Assembly: GCA_022036555.1 (NCBI GenBank)
Contig: CM039119.1
Coordinates: forward strand, 45,635,318-45,699,317
Direction of reading: 5' to 3'
Source: Microstegium vimineum
Lineage: Eukaryota; Streptophyta; Magnoliopsida; Poales; Poaceae
Length of the DNA: 64,000 bases
Shown: positions 10,751 to 23,120 of the stretch, in pieces
How the letters are laid out: each line of letters begins with the position of its first letter
How positions within the stretch are numbered: position 1 is the first letter of the stretch
Program-made: the position numbers and the translations under genes
Notes under the pieces: generated by a model
What the model was told of the DNA's origin: nothing
Database searches by the model: none
What the model saw: only the letters and a program-made list of their open reading frames with translations

Positions 10751-11076
10751 GTTTATAATGGTATATTTAGCGTAGCTATAGATTTATCTCTTGTCAAGTT
10801 TAATTGATATATTAAACTTTATTATTTTGAGCTAATATTTTTAGCATAGTCATAATTTGGTGATGTACGCATTCTATAATTTTTTCAAAATTTTTAGTGT
10901 CCTACAAATATATGAAAAAAGTTAACTATGACTAACATTATCTATTTATGAAAAGGGCCAAAATGACTATTTTAGCGTAAAACAATATTTTTACTATATA
11001 GTTCTCATCATACAGAGCATCGAAAATTTTATAGTCTAATTTTTTTGACACTTATATAATTTTATATCTATTTTAT
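10751..11076. mobile_element. One-armed copy of the foldback MITE
   Basis: From GTTTATAATG at 10751 the sequence follows the central spacer and right arm of the element at 6096-6424. Shared words include ATAGATTTATCTC, TCATAATTTGGTGATGT and TTTTAGTGTCCTACAAATAT. It ends near TTTTATATCTATTTT. The left arm is absent, so this copy cannot fold back. Confidence 0.8.
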
Positions 11077-11721
11077 TAAAATATTTTATTAAACACTGTG
11101 TTCACCAGCAAATTTGCCAAGAACCAGAGTGACCTACAACAAATCACTCTGTTTTCAGTGTCCAACAGCAATGTGTGGTCACGTTAAGTGTCTAGGAGAC
11201 AATTTCTCCTAAAATATATAGTTATTAATATTAAGAGAGGGTAAAAGATAAGACATTCAAAACTTCTGGCAACTGAGATTTCACGGGGCATAGGAAGATG
11301 AGATTAAAGGTACGGAAACTAAAGAAAAATTATATTATGTAAAGTTAATTTTCAAATGAAACGTAAAAATAAAATAAAAAAATACAAAACTAAAGAACAG
11401 GTAGTTAGTTTTAAAATAGGAATATAAACGACAAAAAATAACCCTGTAGAGGATCAAACTGCCAACCTCTAGGTTATTATAGGCAAAGGCCTTTCAATTA
11501 GGCTAACATTATACGTACATTATTAACATTGGTTGCAAATTTTGTTATTTAATCCAGAGCTAAGTAGTGTAAGACCACCTACCGTGGATCACCTACATAC
11601 TTCGGATCCGCCCTTCCTTGATTCCAAATTATAAAATAGTTTAAGATTCTTAAGAGTCAAACCATCTCCAATTTAATCAATATTATATAGAAAAATATAA
11701 AAAATTATAATATCAAATAGA
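11077..11721. other. Intergenic, no supported gene
   Basis: AT-rich with no ORF of interest. A short tRNA-like string near 11450-11512 on the - strand was examined and rejected. Confidence 0.45.
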
Positions 11722-11983
11722 TACTACCTCCATCCCTAAAAGAATACAACTATGTAATCCGCATCGGTCAAAGTAGCTCATGTTTAATTAACTTTATATT
11801 AAATAGTATTAATATTTATATTTCTAACTAATTTTATTACAAAAATATATTTTATAAATAATTTAATGATACTAATTTTATATGAGAAATGTTAGTATAT
11901 TTTTATATAAATTTAGTCAAAGTTCAAACCGCTTGACTTCTTGAAAAACAAGAATTACATTCTTTTAAGGACGGATGTAATAC
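11722..11983. mobile_element. Stowaway-like MITE
   Basis: Begins TACTACCTCCATCCCTAAAAG and ends TTTTAAGGACGGATGTAATA. GAATACAACTATG near the left pairs with GAATTACATTC near the right. No coding. Confidence 0.7.
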
Positions 11984-12637
11984 TGTAATGTAAAAATATA
12001 ATTGATAAAAAATTTAATATTTAACATCATAAATGTTATTATATCATTCTATAAGTTTAATTAAATTTAACCTGCTTTGACTTTTTCAAGATTGTTAAAA
12101 TGTGTGAAGTCTAGGGAGCTAGTAGAATCCATTGACGAGGTGGCTGCTACCTCACTACCTGGCCCCTGCCCCTGCGCCTGCACTGGGCAGTAGCCGGCAG
12201 CAAGCCAGCAAGGGGCGCCGGTGTCCGGCAGCTAGCAGCAAGGGCCAAGTGGCCAAGGCCATGGGGTTCCGGCGGGCGGCACACCGTGGCAGCAAGGAGC
12301 ACCGGCGACCAGCGGCAGCAGATTGGACAGCGGAGGCGGCGCGGCACGGTGACAGGGTTGTCTTCGGTTATCATAGCTCGAGCCTCGTGGAGTCGGGCTT
12401 TGGGGGAATTTGGAATCGAGAGTTCTTCTGGGCATGATATCTGATGGGCTCTCTCCTATTGGGCCATTGGCCTTTGCTTGCGCGTCCTCGGCCCTCTCCC
12501 AAAATCACATTCCAGCCGCGGCCGCGCCGCCGGCCGGACGCTGCACGCCACGACGCCGCTCAACGCCTTTGCGTCCGGAGGGAGAACTGAGGGTTACGGA
12601 CTTCCCGCCGGAGGTAGGTGGGGCAGCCTCTGATGCC
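11984..12637 (+). promoter_or_regulatory. Upstream region and 5' leader of the kinase/U-box gene
   Basis: From 12120 the composition switches to GC-rich. A TGGGCC motif, the site II-type promoter word, lies at 12459-12464, and a GC-rich leader follows to the ATG at 12638. The in-frame ORF extends upstream to 12410, but the first ATG preceding a conserved domain in good context (GCCATGG) is 12638. The transcription start site cannot be placed. Confidence 0.4.
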
Positions 12638-15600
12638 ATGGTTACCCAACAAGAAACCACGGTTACTGAATCATCACCTTCTAGTGATCCATCTATCACT
12701 ATTGGGTTGGCCGTGAGCAACTCCAAGTCCAGCAAGTATGCAGTGAGATGGGCTCTGAAAAACTTTGGTACCAGAGAGAGGACAAGGTTCATGCTCATCC
12801 ATGTCCGGCAAAAGGTCACACTTGTCCCAACCCCGAGTAAGTAGGCATTCTTCGATTCAAATGTGTACATTCTCTCGCAGCTGCAAATTTAGTTGGCAAA
12901 CAAATTTTCTTGGTTCTTTGTAGTGGGCAATTATGTTCCTGTTGATCAAGTGAGGGATGACATTGCCAGTTCATACGAAAAGGAAGTCGAATGTGAGGCC
13001 CAAAATATGCTCCTTATGTACAGGAACATGTGTGATCGGAAGGTTTGAGGCTCCTTTTCAAGACAGATTTTCTTCTTCTTTTGGAATTTTCACATTCTCA
13101 AGTACACACTCAAACCAAATAAAGATAATGAGATAACTTGAATAACAAGAATGGACAAGAATAATTATGAGCACCTTCTGAATTAATTAGTTCTTTCAAG
13201 CATATCGACTAAATTTGTGAAAACAGGAAGCGGTATTAGCAAGCAATTATACTATGAATTTTTTTGAATGTCCTGCTTTACATTTGTGAGACCTTGGTGT
13301 TCAGGTTGAAACTGAAGTATTGGTTGTCAAGGGTGATGATGTGGCAGAAACTATTTCAGGTGTTGTCTTAGCATGCCAAATCCACAAGCTTTTTGTTGGT
13401 GTCTCTTCTCAGGGCAACTTTATGAGGTACTCAAAACTTGCTCCATACTAATTAGTTATGAAATGCATACATGAAAAGGTGCTAATTCGTTGAAATGGCT
13501 TAGGAAGTCCAAGGGCACTAGGACGTCCTCTCGAATATGCAAGTGTGTTCCAAGCTTTTGTATGGTGTATGCTATTTCAAAAGGTGGTTTGTCCATGGTT
13601 TATTCTCCTGGATCAGAAAGTGACAACAGTTCTAAGATACTCCAGGTCAATGAGAGTTCTAACAGTGAGCTTTATTCAGATAAGTCATCAGTATCAGGTA
13701 AAGTCTCTGGAATTTCTATTGCATTGTCAGAATAGAACAATAAGTGATTCCAACTTGATTTCTTTGTTATATTTACCAACCAGAGTACTCCCTTCATTTC
13801 TAAATAAGTGTCGCTTTGGTATTCATGCCGGTCATTTTTTCTTAAGTTTGACTAGATTTGTAGAAAATATTAGCAACATTTGTATCTCCAAATACGTTTA
13901 TTATAAAATTAGATTCAATGATCTATCTAATTATGTACTATAAATATTAATATTTTCTTATCTATATTTTTGGTCAAAGTTAAAAGTGTTCGACTCCTCA
14001 AAAAACGAGAACGTCACATATTTTTGGGATGGAGGGAGTAGTTGTGTGGAGAGCCTCCTTGTAATTGTGAAGCTGATATAGTCATATAGAGAGCTTGTTT
14101 GCTATGTTTGTACTCGTGAAGTTTGGAGCTCATAGTTTCCTTTTTAGGATCTAAATGGTGTATTGTTGTCCCTTTGAGTTTCAATGAGAAAGAAATGGGT
14201 GTCATTTGGTTCAGGCACAAACCAGTCCAAGAAATTTATCCTATTCATCCCATGCAGGTATTACACCTTCCACAATTTCCAGATCTAACTCTCTTAGTGG
14301 GAATCTGGACAGTCCCCCCTCTGCACATCATAATTGGCCACACTCTTTACAAGAACATCTCTCTGGAAGCACTTCATCTACTGTTGATAAAGATCAAAGT
14401 ATCAGTCCTACTGATGGATCTAGTAACTTGTGGATCTCAGACAAAAGTCCAACCGTGAGCAGGGCACTGCGGGATTTGATGCTCTTAGAGGACGAGGTTA
14501 GTCATGTGTTTTCATCAAATTGCATCTTACTGCATTATGGTGTTGAATCATTATACATGAGAATCCATGCCAGACCTCTATATCTGTGTCTCCAGTTAGT
14601 TGTCTGTACTAAAACAGCTCTGCAATCACATATGACAATCTGTACACTATTTATCCTTCTGGTTTCCTGAACTAATCTCTGTAATTTCCTGTAATTTGGA
14701 AAATATAGCATATAAATTACATTACTAATCTAAGCTATTAATACTTCTTATCTAGGCGAGCACTCCTTGTGCTAGTGGTCAAATTTCTTCATCTACTAAT
14801 TCGCCTGTCTCCGACAAAGCTCTAACTGTAAAGAGTGGGCTGCAGGAATTGATGCTTTCAGAGGACAAGGTTAGTCAGCTTTGCAGTGTGCCTTTTTGAT
14901 GTCTACTGATATACGAGGCTGAATATTTGTACATGAGAATCAGTTTCAGATCTCTATATCTCCAGCAGTTGTCTGTACTACAGCCGCTGTGCAATCACAT
15001 ATATGCCAACATTTTTACAGTATTTACCTTTTTCTAATAGTCTTTTGGCTTTTCAGACGTTTGCAATTTCCTTTACTTCAACAGATTTAACACTTGGATG
15101 ACTTCACTTATCTCATCTATTCAAATTTCTTAATTAGGCAAGCACTCCTTGTGCTAGTGGTCAAATATTTGGATCTAGTACCTTGCCCATCACTGACAAA
15201 TCTCCAACTATAAGCAATGCGCTGCAGGAATTGATGCTTTCAGAAGACAAGGTTTGGTCATATAGTTTTTTTTTTTCACAATCATTTATGCATCACAGTA
15301 CATTTGGTACCTTTATATCTTCTACAATTACTTATCTGAACTAAAGTAGCTCGGAAATCATGTATGAACATCTTCATAGAGTATTTAACCTTTTTTTGGC
15401 TCATGAAATTGACTTCCGTAGCTTTTTGTAGTTCGTAAAAACAATAACTCTTTGTTTAATCTTTAAACTTGAATAGGCAAGTTAGGGCATGTTTTGCCAA
15501 TTTGTGAGCTCCCATAACTCTTATTTCCTCACAGGATAATGCCAATTTTGAGCTTGAAAAACTCAGGATTAAACTAGGACATATGAAAGGAGTGTGCAAA

Positions 15601-17826
15601 CTCGTGCAGGATGATTCTACCAGTGCTTCTCAGCAAGTAAGTTTAGAGGTACTGTTTCTCAATACAAGCAGCTAATTACTTTACAAAATCACATAATCTT
15701 ACACTTCTTCAACATATGTTAGATGATTGACCTAGTTGAAAGACGTGCTCAAGAGGAAGCTCAGCTGGTGGAGGTTCACTACAGGATCAACACTACCATT
15801 GAGGCAGCACGGAAAGAGAGGGAGCAGCGGTACGCTTTCGAGGCGCAAGCCAGGCATGTGAGGGACCTTGCAAAAGAAGAAGCTTTGAAAAAGCAGAATT
15901 TGCTGCTTAGGGCATCAAGGGAGGCTGATAATATGCAAAAGCTGGAGAAACTTCTTGAATTGGGGGGCAAGTCATACATAATATTTACATGGGAGGAGAT
16001 GGAATCTGCTACATCATCATTTTCAGAGGCACTTAAGATTGGATCGGGAGCTAATGGGACAGTGTACAAGGGCAAAGTCCACCAGAAGACTGTGGCCATA
16101 AAAGTACTCAAATCTGACGACAGCGGCATTACCAAACATTTCGAACAGGAGGTATATCCCGCACTATTGCAAAATTAGCAATTAAGTACGAAGATCATAA
16201 TGGTATCAGCAATTAAATATTTACGTATCTGTATTAACTTTACAAACGAAGCTAAGGTCTCAGATGCTAGGATCCCAGCATGCAAGATCACTGCTGTATT
16301 GAAATCTAGAATCAAGTCCATGCATATACAGAAATAGATGCCTTATTTGTGATCTCATGTTAGTTAGTGTTTTTTTTTTCGAACACGCCTAAGTGCGTAT
16401 TTCATGTTAGTTAATGTTATCTCCATTAAATTTTTATGGGGTGCTCTCTCTTGTGCAGCTTGAGATTTTGGGTAAGACCCGGCATCGCCATTTGTTGCTG
16501 CTGCTAGGTGCCTGTCTGGACAGAGCTTGCTTGGTGTATGAGTACATGGAGAACGGCAGCCTTGAGGATCGGCTGCAGTGCAAAGGAGGCACAGCCCCAC
16601 TCCCATGGTACCACCGTTTCCGTATTGCATGGGAAATGACATTGGCACTTATCTACCTACACAGTTCAAAACCAAAGCCAATTATCCACCGTGACCTCAA
16701 GCCTGCAAATATACTCCTTGACAGTAATTTCACTAGCAAAATTGGCGATGCAGGCCTTGCAACATTGCTTCCGTTAAGGGACGCTTCGTCAACACATACA
16801 ATTCGAAAAGCAACAGATCTAGTTGGTACACTCTTTTACATGGACCCAGAGTATCAGAGGACAGGTCAAGTTTCAGTAAAGTCTGATGTATATGCTTTGG
16901 GCATGGTGTTCTTGCAGCTTCTGACTGCAAATTCACCAATGGGGTTAGCAGACACTGTTGAGCGAGCAGTGGAAGAGGATCGCCTTATGGACATCCTGGA
17001 CCAGCGTGCAGGAAAGTGGCCTGTGCGAGAAGCGCATGAGCTAACTCAGCTTGGCCTAAGTTGTTTGGAAATGCGAAGCAAGGATCGACCTGACTTGAAG
17101 TCTAAGGTTCTTGTAGTTTTAGAGCGGCTGAACAATATCGCCAGCACTGCCTATGACTCCGTGCAGGCAGTCCCAACTGCACCACCAAACCATTTTATTT
17201 GCCCTATACTCAAGGTATTTCTACCATTTTAATCATACCTAGTTTGTCATCTTCATGAAAAGCAGACTAGGCAGTTGATGATTTTAAAAAAGATGAAGAA
17301 TACTATTGTGTACCTGACTGAAAATTGAAAGTAATTTTAGAATTTGAAGTATGTTATGGCGTACCTGATTTATATATAAAATCAAAACTACAGTAAGGCG
17401 TTGTATGGTTGCACACGAATATACCCCTATCCATATGGTTTGGGAGGGATTAAGGTGGAAAATTAACTCTATCCCTCCTAAACCATGTGGATTGGGGGTG
17501 GATTGTGTGCAGTCAAACAAGCCCTAAGACTTGCCAGTAGTCCAAGTTACTCAAAGCTTGATGTCTCCATTATTTTACTTGAAGGGTGTGAGGTAATACT
17601 TGGGCATGTTTTTTTTGTTCTGCAGAGGGTAATGCAGAATCCATGCATCGCATCTGATGGGTACTCATATGAGCGGGTCGCGATTGAGATGTGGCTTCAC
17701 GAGAATGATATGTCACCATTGACGAAGACACGACTTCCTGACAAGAACTTGGTCCCCAATCATGCTTTGCTATGCCTGATCAATTGTTGGAAAGGAGAAG
17801 CAGGAGCTACTGGGCTCATTCGCTGA
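12638..17826 (+). CDS. USP-kinase-U-box protein (predicted RLCK / E3 ubiquitin ligase), 11 exons
   Basis: Exons at GT-AG sites: 12638-12836, 12924-13042, 13305-13426, 13504-13697, 14258-14496, 14756-14869, 15138-15251, 15535-15636, 15723-16151, 16459-17214, 17626-17826. They join in phase to 862 residues. A universal-stress-protein domain covers about residues 20-165. A Ser-rich linker with a triplicated exon runs to 367 and a charged coiled coil covers about 400-480. The kinase domain spans about 500-770: glycine loop GSGANGTVY (508-516), Lys528, HRDLKPAN with Asp623, and Asp641 in DAG instead of DFG. A U-box (about 789-850) ends the protein. This order matches the plant PUB group of cytoplasmic kinases with a C-terminal U-box. 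Such proteins are expected to phosphorylate and ubiquitinate partners in stress or defence signalling; the partner is unknown. Catalytic residues look intact. Introns carry MITEs. Confidence 0.93.
13786..14040. mobile_element. Stowaway-like MITE in intron 4
   Basis: Begins TACTCCCTTCATTTCTAAATA and ends GGGATGGAGGGAGTA with TA flanks. It lies wholly inside intron 4 (13698-14257) of the kinase/U-box gene, accounting for nearly half of it. Confidence 0.85.
14425..15430 (+). repeat. Tandem exon-intron triplication in the kinase/U-box gene
   Basis: The 3' part of exon 5, all of exon 6 and all of exon 7 encode related peptides, each ending in A/GL(R/Q)(D/E)LML then L/S-ED-E/K. Their 3' splice boundaries are 373 and 382 bp apart. 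The introns that follow (259, 268 and 283 bp) also share words such as TACATGAGAATC and GCAATCACATAT, so whole genomic units were duplicated. Exons 6 and 7 are both 114 bp and phase 0-0, so copies add 38 residues without breaking the frame. Confidence 0.88.
17396..17526. mobile_element. Foldback MITE in intron 10
   Basis: The left arm, including GGTTGCACACGAATATACCC and ATGGTTTGGGAGGGAT, is matched inverted by ATCCCTCCTAAACCAT and GGGTGGATTGTGTGCAGTC. Arms are about 54 bp with mismatches. It lies inside intron 10 (17215-17625). Confidence 0.8.
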
Positions 17827-18349
17827 GCTTTGCTACTCATGGATATTGCATTAGAAGCTAATTCTGTACAGATTTGTCTTGATAACCTCCATATACTGTA
17901 CATACCGTGGCCAAGTGAGTTCTCTGTAAATAGCAGTTTTGCAGCACCTTAGATAGTATACAATGTGATAGATCCTGAAGGTTACTTCTTGTTTAGCCTC
18001 AATTATAGTTCTGAATCTGTCGAATATCACAGAGACACAGAGACCCTTTACAGGATTTGATTAGGGTATCCATAGTAACTCGATATCCCAACGTGTCCTT
18101 AGAAACATGGGGCAATTTTCTCTCGGTGCTGTTTCATGTCTGCTTTTGTAATGGTTTATACTAGAGATCCGCTCCCCGACTTGTGTGGCTCTGTGATAGT
18201 GTCTAGTTGACTGATGCCCTCATTTTTGTTCTCAATTAATGTTGCAAATACTTATTGCCCCGGAAGTTGCATCTGCAAATGTTGGCCTCTTTGAGAGTAA
18301 CCGATGGTTCTGAAATGATAAAGTAAGATGAACTGCCATACTTGCCCTC
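17827..18349 (+). other. 3' untranslated and downstream region of the kinase/U-box gene
   Basis: The TGA at 17824-17826 is followed by AT-richer DNA without a further ORF. No canonical AATAAA lies within the first 200 bases, so the poly(A) site cannot be placed; near-variants such as GTAAATAG occur around 17925. Confidence 0.4.
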
Positions 18350-18454
18350 TTTGCTTGATTTATCAGCCGGCTTATCAGCCACTGTAACAATATTTTTCTC
18401 TCACAATAAAACAGCAAAAAATAACATCAGCCGGCTTATCAGCTACCGAAACGA
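18350..18454. mobile_element. 'TTATCAGCC' grass MITE, copy 2
   Basis: Contains TTATCAGCCGGCTTATCAGCC, the centre word ATATTTTTCTCTCACAATAAA, and a second CAGCCGGCTTATCAGC near the right end. Same family as the copy at 8846. Confidence 0.75.
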
Positions 18455-18459
18455 GTATA

Positions 18460-18615
18460 ACAACGACGCTCATAACACACATTTACACTCACCCCTATAA
18501 ACACACGTTGCTAACTCTACTTCTAATGAGCACCTCCGAAGGACTGAGCAAGTAGATCTCGAGATCGGGGAAGTGAGCACAGCCGTCTCGCCAGAGACAT
18601 CATCTATCACTCTAC
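18460..18615. repeat. Dispersed grass repeat with A-rich end
   Basis: The string ATGAGCACCTCCGAAGGACTGAG, followed by GAGATCGGGGAAGT and ending in an A-run at about 18607, matches a dispersed repeat I recall from grass genomes. It is probably a non-LTR retroelement 3' part. Class is not certain. Confidence 0.35.
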
Positions 18616-21584
18616 AAAAAAAACCCAACCAACCTATCTATGGTCAGTTCGCGGTATATTTGTTTCATTCGTTACAGCCTAAAAATGGTGCCTCCCCTCC
18701 ACCCTGCGACACTTCCTCAAAGATGGGCCCTAATTAATACGCTAGCCGGGTCCAAAGTGCTGGTGGGTCAACAGTTTGTATGGACCAACAATAGTTGCTA
18801 GCCAGGCCTAAATACTGACGGGGCCTCAACGTACTTATTCCCTTGATGGGTCTCCCGGTTCTCTTATCTCTGGCCTGCAGCGCCGCTGACCCGCTGTTCC
18901 TCTCTGCTCCCGTTCAGGTGATACATACAAAGAAAAAAAAAACAGAATTGTCATCACATGTATCAGCGTTTTTTTACATATAAAATCATTAGACATGACT
19001 ACATGAGCTAAGCTAGTCCCATTCACATTTTATTGTGCCGGTGCCTGCTGCCGACTTTGGCGCAGCAGCAGCAGCAGGCAGCACCACCACCAAAAGTTGT
19101 GTCCAAAAAGACAGGATTGATGAGGATCGGATCGAAAGAAGGGACAGCGAGCGACGGCGATATCGTCCGTGGCCGTGAGCGGCTGTGGCGGAAAGGCGGC
19201 GCCGCGCCGGATAAAGCGACAGGCGATGGTGTCGCGGCTCTTCTGGCCGCACATATGCATGCGCCGCACATGCGCGCATGGCGACGGGTCGGCGTCGTCG
19301 TCATCGTAGCAGTAGCAGTGAGGTGAGGCGCGCACCAACTTTTTTCTCGTCACCGGCGCTGGCCGGCACGTCGCCGTTGAAGAATCACCGCCACCGGTCA
19401 AAAGGGCGGCGTGCAAAAGAGAATAAATCGCATGATGCACAAAGCGCACCGGAAAGCTGAGGTGAAAAGAGAACTATGTGGCTAATTATACATATACAAA
19501 CATATATATACATTCTGATTCTGATTCAGTGGTTGGTTTACACTGATCCTCTGATCTGATCTGATCTGACCAAGGTGGTTGCAGATGACCTATGCATGTC
19601 TCACACCAGTACAGTACATATTGCTACTTCTTTTTTGTTTCTTCTTCGACATTTTTTTTTTTGCTTTCCTTTCCTAATAACAACTACAGTACTCTAGATA
19701 CTGCTAGGTTTACCTATGAAAACAGAGAAGATTAAAGTGCGTAGATGCATGGTGACCGACCTAAAAGACTTAATTAGGACTCGATGGGAATTGCTGGGGA
19801 GATTAGATAGGAAGCCAAAGGTGTCGGAGCGGCTTCTCATGTTCCAAATGACCCCAGAAACGACCCATCTCGCTGCTGTTGAAGAAGAGATCAAGCAGGG
19901 GAAGAGAAAGAGAGAGAGAAAAAACCAAGGCAAAACAAGAGCACTCGATCTCAAGGCTTCCGCATTGTCGTACGTCATCCGATGATATCGTCCGGAACTG
20001 CCATGAACCTCGTCCGCTTCTGCAATGTTAAGTGGATCAGAAAATTCAGAATGCATGTGAAATCAGATTTGACAGTAAGTAAGCTAAGAGAGATTGGTCG
20101 ACGCCATGTGTAAACAGATGCATCGAAGGCATCGCTGGATTTGGTAAAGAAGTCGCAGGGATTGGGACGGGTCGTCGTCGGAAAGCCCTTGACAAACGAA
20201 CGGTTTAATTTCCCTTAAAAAGAAAGCATTGCAATCGTGAATGAAATCAATTACTGGATAGACTCTTATTACTCGATCTTCCTTTCCCTTCTAGTAGCTA
20301 CTACCAAGAAAAGAAAAAAGAAGAAGCAAAGTTGTAGTGTTCATGCATGATATATATTGTCCTTCAATTTGTCCGGGCTACTAATAATAACGACTCGGAC
20401 GACGTCAGGACGTAGTAAATGCTGCGGCAAGGACTAATCGTGATCCTTGAGGATTGTTCATCACAACAAGTTGACGACGGAACTAATCAGACTCCTACCA
20501 ACCCTATTTAGGGCCCTTGCGCTTTCATTAGAAAAGGAGAGAGAGGGAGAGCGACAGAGAACTCCACACTATATATTAGCTTATTATTAGTAGGGCAACT
20601 TGTGATGTGAAGTCCCATACTCCTGTCTCTTTGCAAATAGTAGTACACGTGTCTTTTAGTTTGGCAACCTAATCTGTCTCAATGAAAGTTTAATTAGGGT
20701 TTCATTCGTATTTAATTGGTTGTCACATATGTATTTTGGATGACATGCCAATGAAGAGAGATAAAATGAGTTTTATAAGATGAAACTCTTTCTTGACACG
20801 ATTACTGACTCCCTATGAATTATATAATTAAATGTTTATAAAACTATAGAACAAAAATTTATATTAAGAATGGATGTTTCACCTAAGTTTTATTTTATTT
20901 TAGATGACCGTAACGAAACTCTCCGTTATACTGCGAGGCCTTATGCTACCGTTTTTCGTTATATACTTTACATGCATGTCCTCATAAGCGTAGTGAAAAA
21001 AACTACATTACTCTAGAGGTAGTTTTCTTGTTTCGTATACCAGTAATAATAATGGGAACAAGTATAGATGCATGTGTAAAATTACATTATAATTCGGATA
21101 TTACGTATATTATAAACGCATGTTTGTATGGAGCAATGCCAGTGCAAAAACATATATATAAGGAAGATGACGGCATGCCTACGTCTGAAAACGTCACCTG
21201 ACCGGACCGGAGGAGGAGGGGGCCGGCCGGGTAGTCCTCCGTCGTCCTTGTCAACTCGTCACCAATCATAATAATCCCATGGGGGGCCATCTGATCGATG
21301 AGGTCGCCGCGGCCCGTAGCGCGCGCGTGGTTAGTCTAACAGACACGGAATCTTACGCACATGCACGGGCCGATTAGACGGACGCGTGTGCACGCCATCA
21401 TGTGACGTGGACCCATTAGCAAGCAACTACTGTATAATCCATCCAAATGCTGGCTGGCTGGCAGGCATGTACTATGCTGGGTTTGTTAAGCCAGAGGACA
21501 CGCCCGTTAAGTGATCACAACTACAGAAACCAAACTCAAACCGGCATTTCTTTTTTTTTTCTTTTCTTCTCCTTTCAGATATGT

Positions 21585-21615
<31 letters not shown>

Positions 21616-23120
21616 GACCTTTCAGATATGTTAGTTCAATGAGACTGACTTGACCTGCTTCTTTCTTAGTTAATCTTGGCTCTAGTTTAATTTCAGTGAT
21701 GTAGTTATATAATTTCCCCTTTAAAATACTAATTCTATTAAATTGATAACCATGATCTCAGGATATACATTGAAGATTTGAACAAATAATGCTTCACATA
21801 ATTGGGGGCTCTGTTAGGATTATGTAGTTTTTTTATTTAAAAGAATTGTTGTGTCATTGTCAAAGGCATATAAAATCATGGTCTAGAAAAGAAAAATGCG
21901 GTTATGAGTGGAGCTCCAAAAACTCTGACAACACACGCCTTCCTCGAAAAAAAAAAAACCAGAGAGAGCACGCCTCATGCTTGGCCAGACAAGTACGTAT
22001 CATGTATGCGCTGTGAAGTGTATTATTATTAGGAGGACTATACTCTTGTACTCTACTACGTACTAGTTGGAATAGTACTAATACTTATACTAGCTAGCTT
22101 ACAAAATAAGACAGGTGTGACTGTGAGAGATGCCGCTGCGCTGCGTGCTCTCTTGCATGCTTGCGGTTGTGCAATATCGCGCTGTGTCTGCCAAGGCGCC
22201 AAAGCCAAATCCAACCAACCCCTGCAGCATGCGCTTGCTCGCTAGGCTGCTAGCTAGCTAGTCCCATCAACCAACCATCATGCATGGAGTGGAAGGAAGA
22301 AGGCGTGCTGTGCCTGTGCCTGTGCCTGTGCGCCACACCACACATGCATGCGCGGCACACCACGTGAGGAGGAGGCCCAGGCGCCATCGACCGCACCGCA
22401 CTGGCCGGGGGGCGGCCAGTGCGCTCTCATTCATTCATTCCCTCGGTTGATGTCCATCACCCAAACTCCCAGACACCATCAGCGACCACCGAGCGCTAGC
22501 TCCTCCAGAGAGAACCACAGAACAAAAAAATATATATATCCTAAGGTTCTGTGTTTCTCCTCGTAGTATGTTCAGTTCGATTTTCAGCCGGGTTTTTTTT
22601 AAAAAAAATTTATTAAAGAAAAAGATATACGTACTGTATAGGAAAAACACACGATCGAACTAGATTCTAAATTTTTCTGCCCATCTGTCTATTGGTTTTC
22701 GTGGCAACAGTACGTTTTCACGATTGCGATGCGCCTTCGTCTTTGCGCATTTGGACGCTTGCCCCGGCCGTGTGTCCTCCTAGCTAGCTACTAGTTCCAA
22801 CCCTTCTGCTACTGTCACGGGACCGCTCGCGCTTTAAGATTCGCGCAGCTAGCTAGCTAGCTTCTGGATAATATATGAATATGATTATGTTGTTGTTTCT
22901 AAATGATCGATTTCATCACTCTTTTTTTTTTTGGTTAGTTAGCACAACTGCACAAGAGGCCTAGCGCGCAGGTTAGTTTTAAGCTGCAACTCAGTCAGAG
23001 GAGGAGTTGTTGCAGCTTTGCTACTACTATTACTACTGTACCAATCACCGTTCAAGAAAGAACTGTGGGAAAGCTAGGATGCAGCTAGCGTAAGTAATAA
23101 AATGCTACTGTTTGTAATAA
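18616..23120. other. Intergenic region without supported gene
   Basis: About 4.5 kb. A GC-rich block at 19030-19450 has overlapping ORFs in several frames on both strands, none with a recognisable domain, which suggests composition rather than coding. ORFs at 19694-20056 (-) and 19716-19985 (+) overlap each other and are also unrecognised. CTAGCTAG-rich words and short homopolymers are frequent. No RNA gene was recognised. Confidence 0.45.
21584..21616. repeat. T11-G22 homopolymer junction
   Basis: Eleven T residues (21584-21594) are followed directly by 22 G residues (21595-21616). Confidence 0.95.

Noticed and set aside
11450..11515. tRNA-like string on the - strand (GTTAGCCTAATTGAAAGGC and GGCAGTTTGATCC)
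   Set aside because: The T-arm does not pair with a 7-base loop, there is no acceptor stem, and the AGAGG/CCTCT pairing gives a different hairpin.
12132..12437. 101-codon + ORF upstream of the kinase gene
   Set aside because: Ala/Arg-rich, no domain, mirrored by two - strand ORFs; GC composition of the leader region explains it.
12410..12637. N-terminal extension of the kinase gene's first exon to the ATG at 12410
   Set aside because: The extension is Ala/Pro/Arg-rich and lacks conservation to the USP domain; ATG 12638 in GCCATGG context is a better start.
19030..19449. 139-codon - strand ORF in GC-rich DNA
   Set aside because: Competing ORFs in three other frames, no domain, stop codon coincides with an AATAAA-like string by chance.
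19694..20056. 120-codon - strand ORF overlapping an 89-codon + ORF
   Set aside because: No recognisable domain or homologue and no supporting signals; kept as intergenic.
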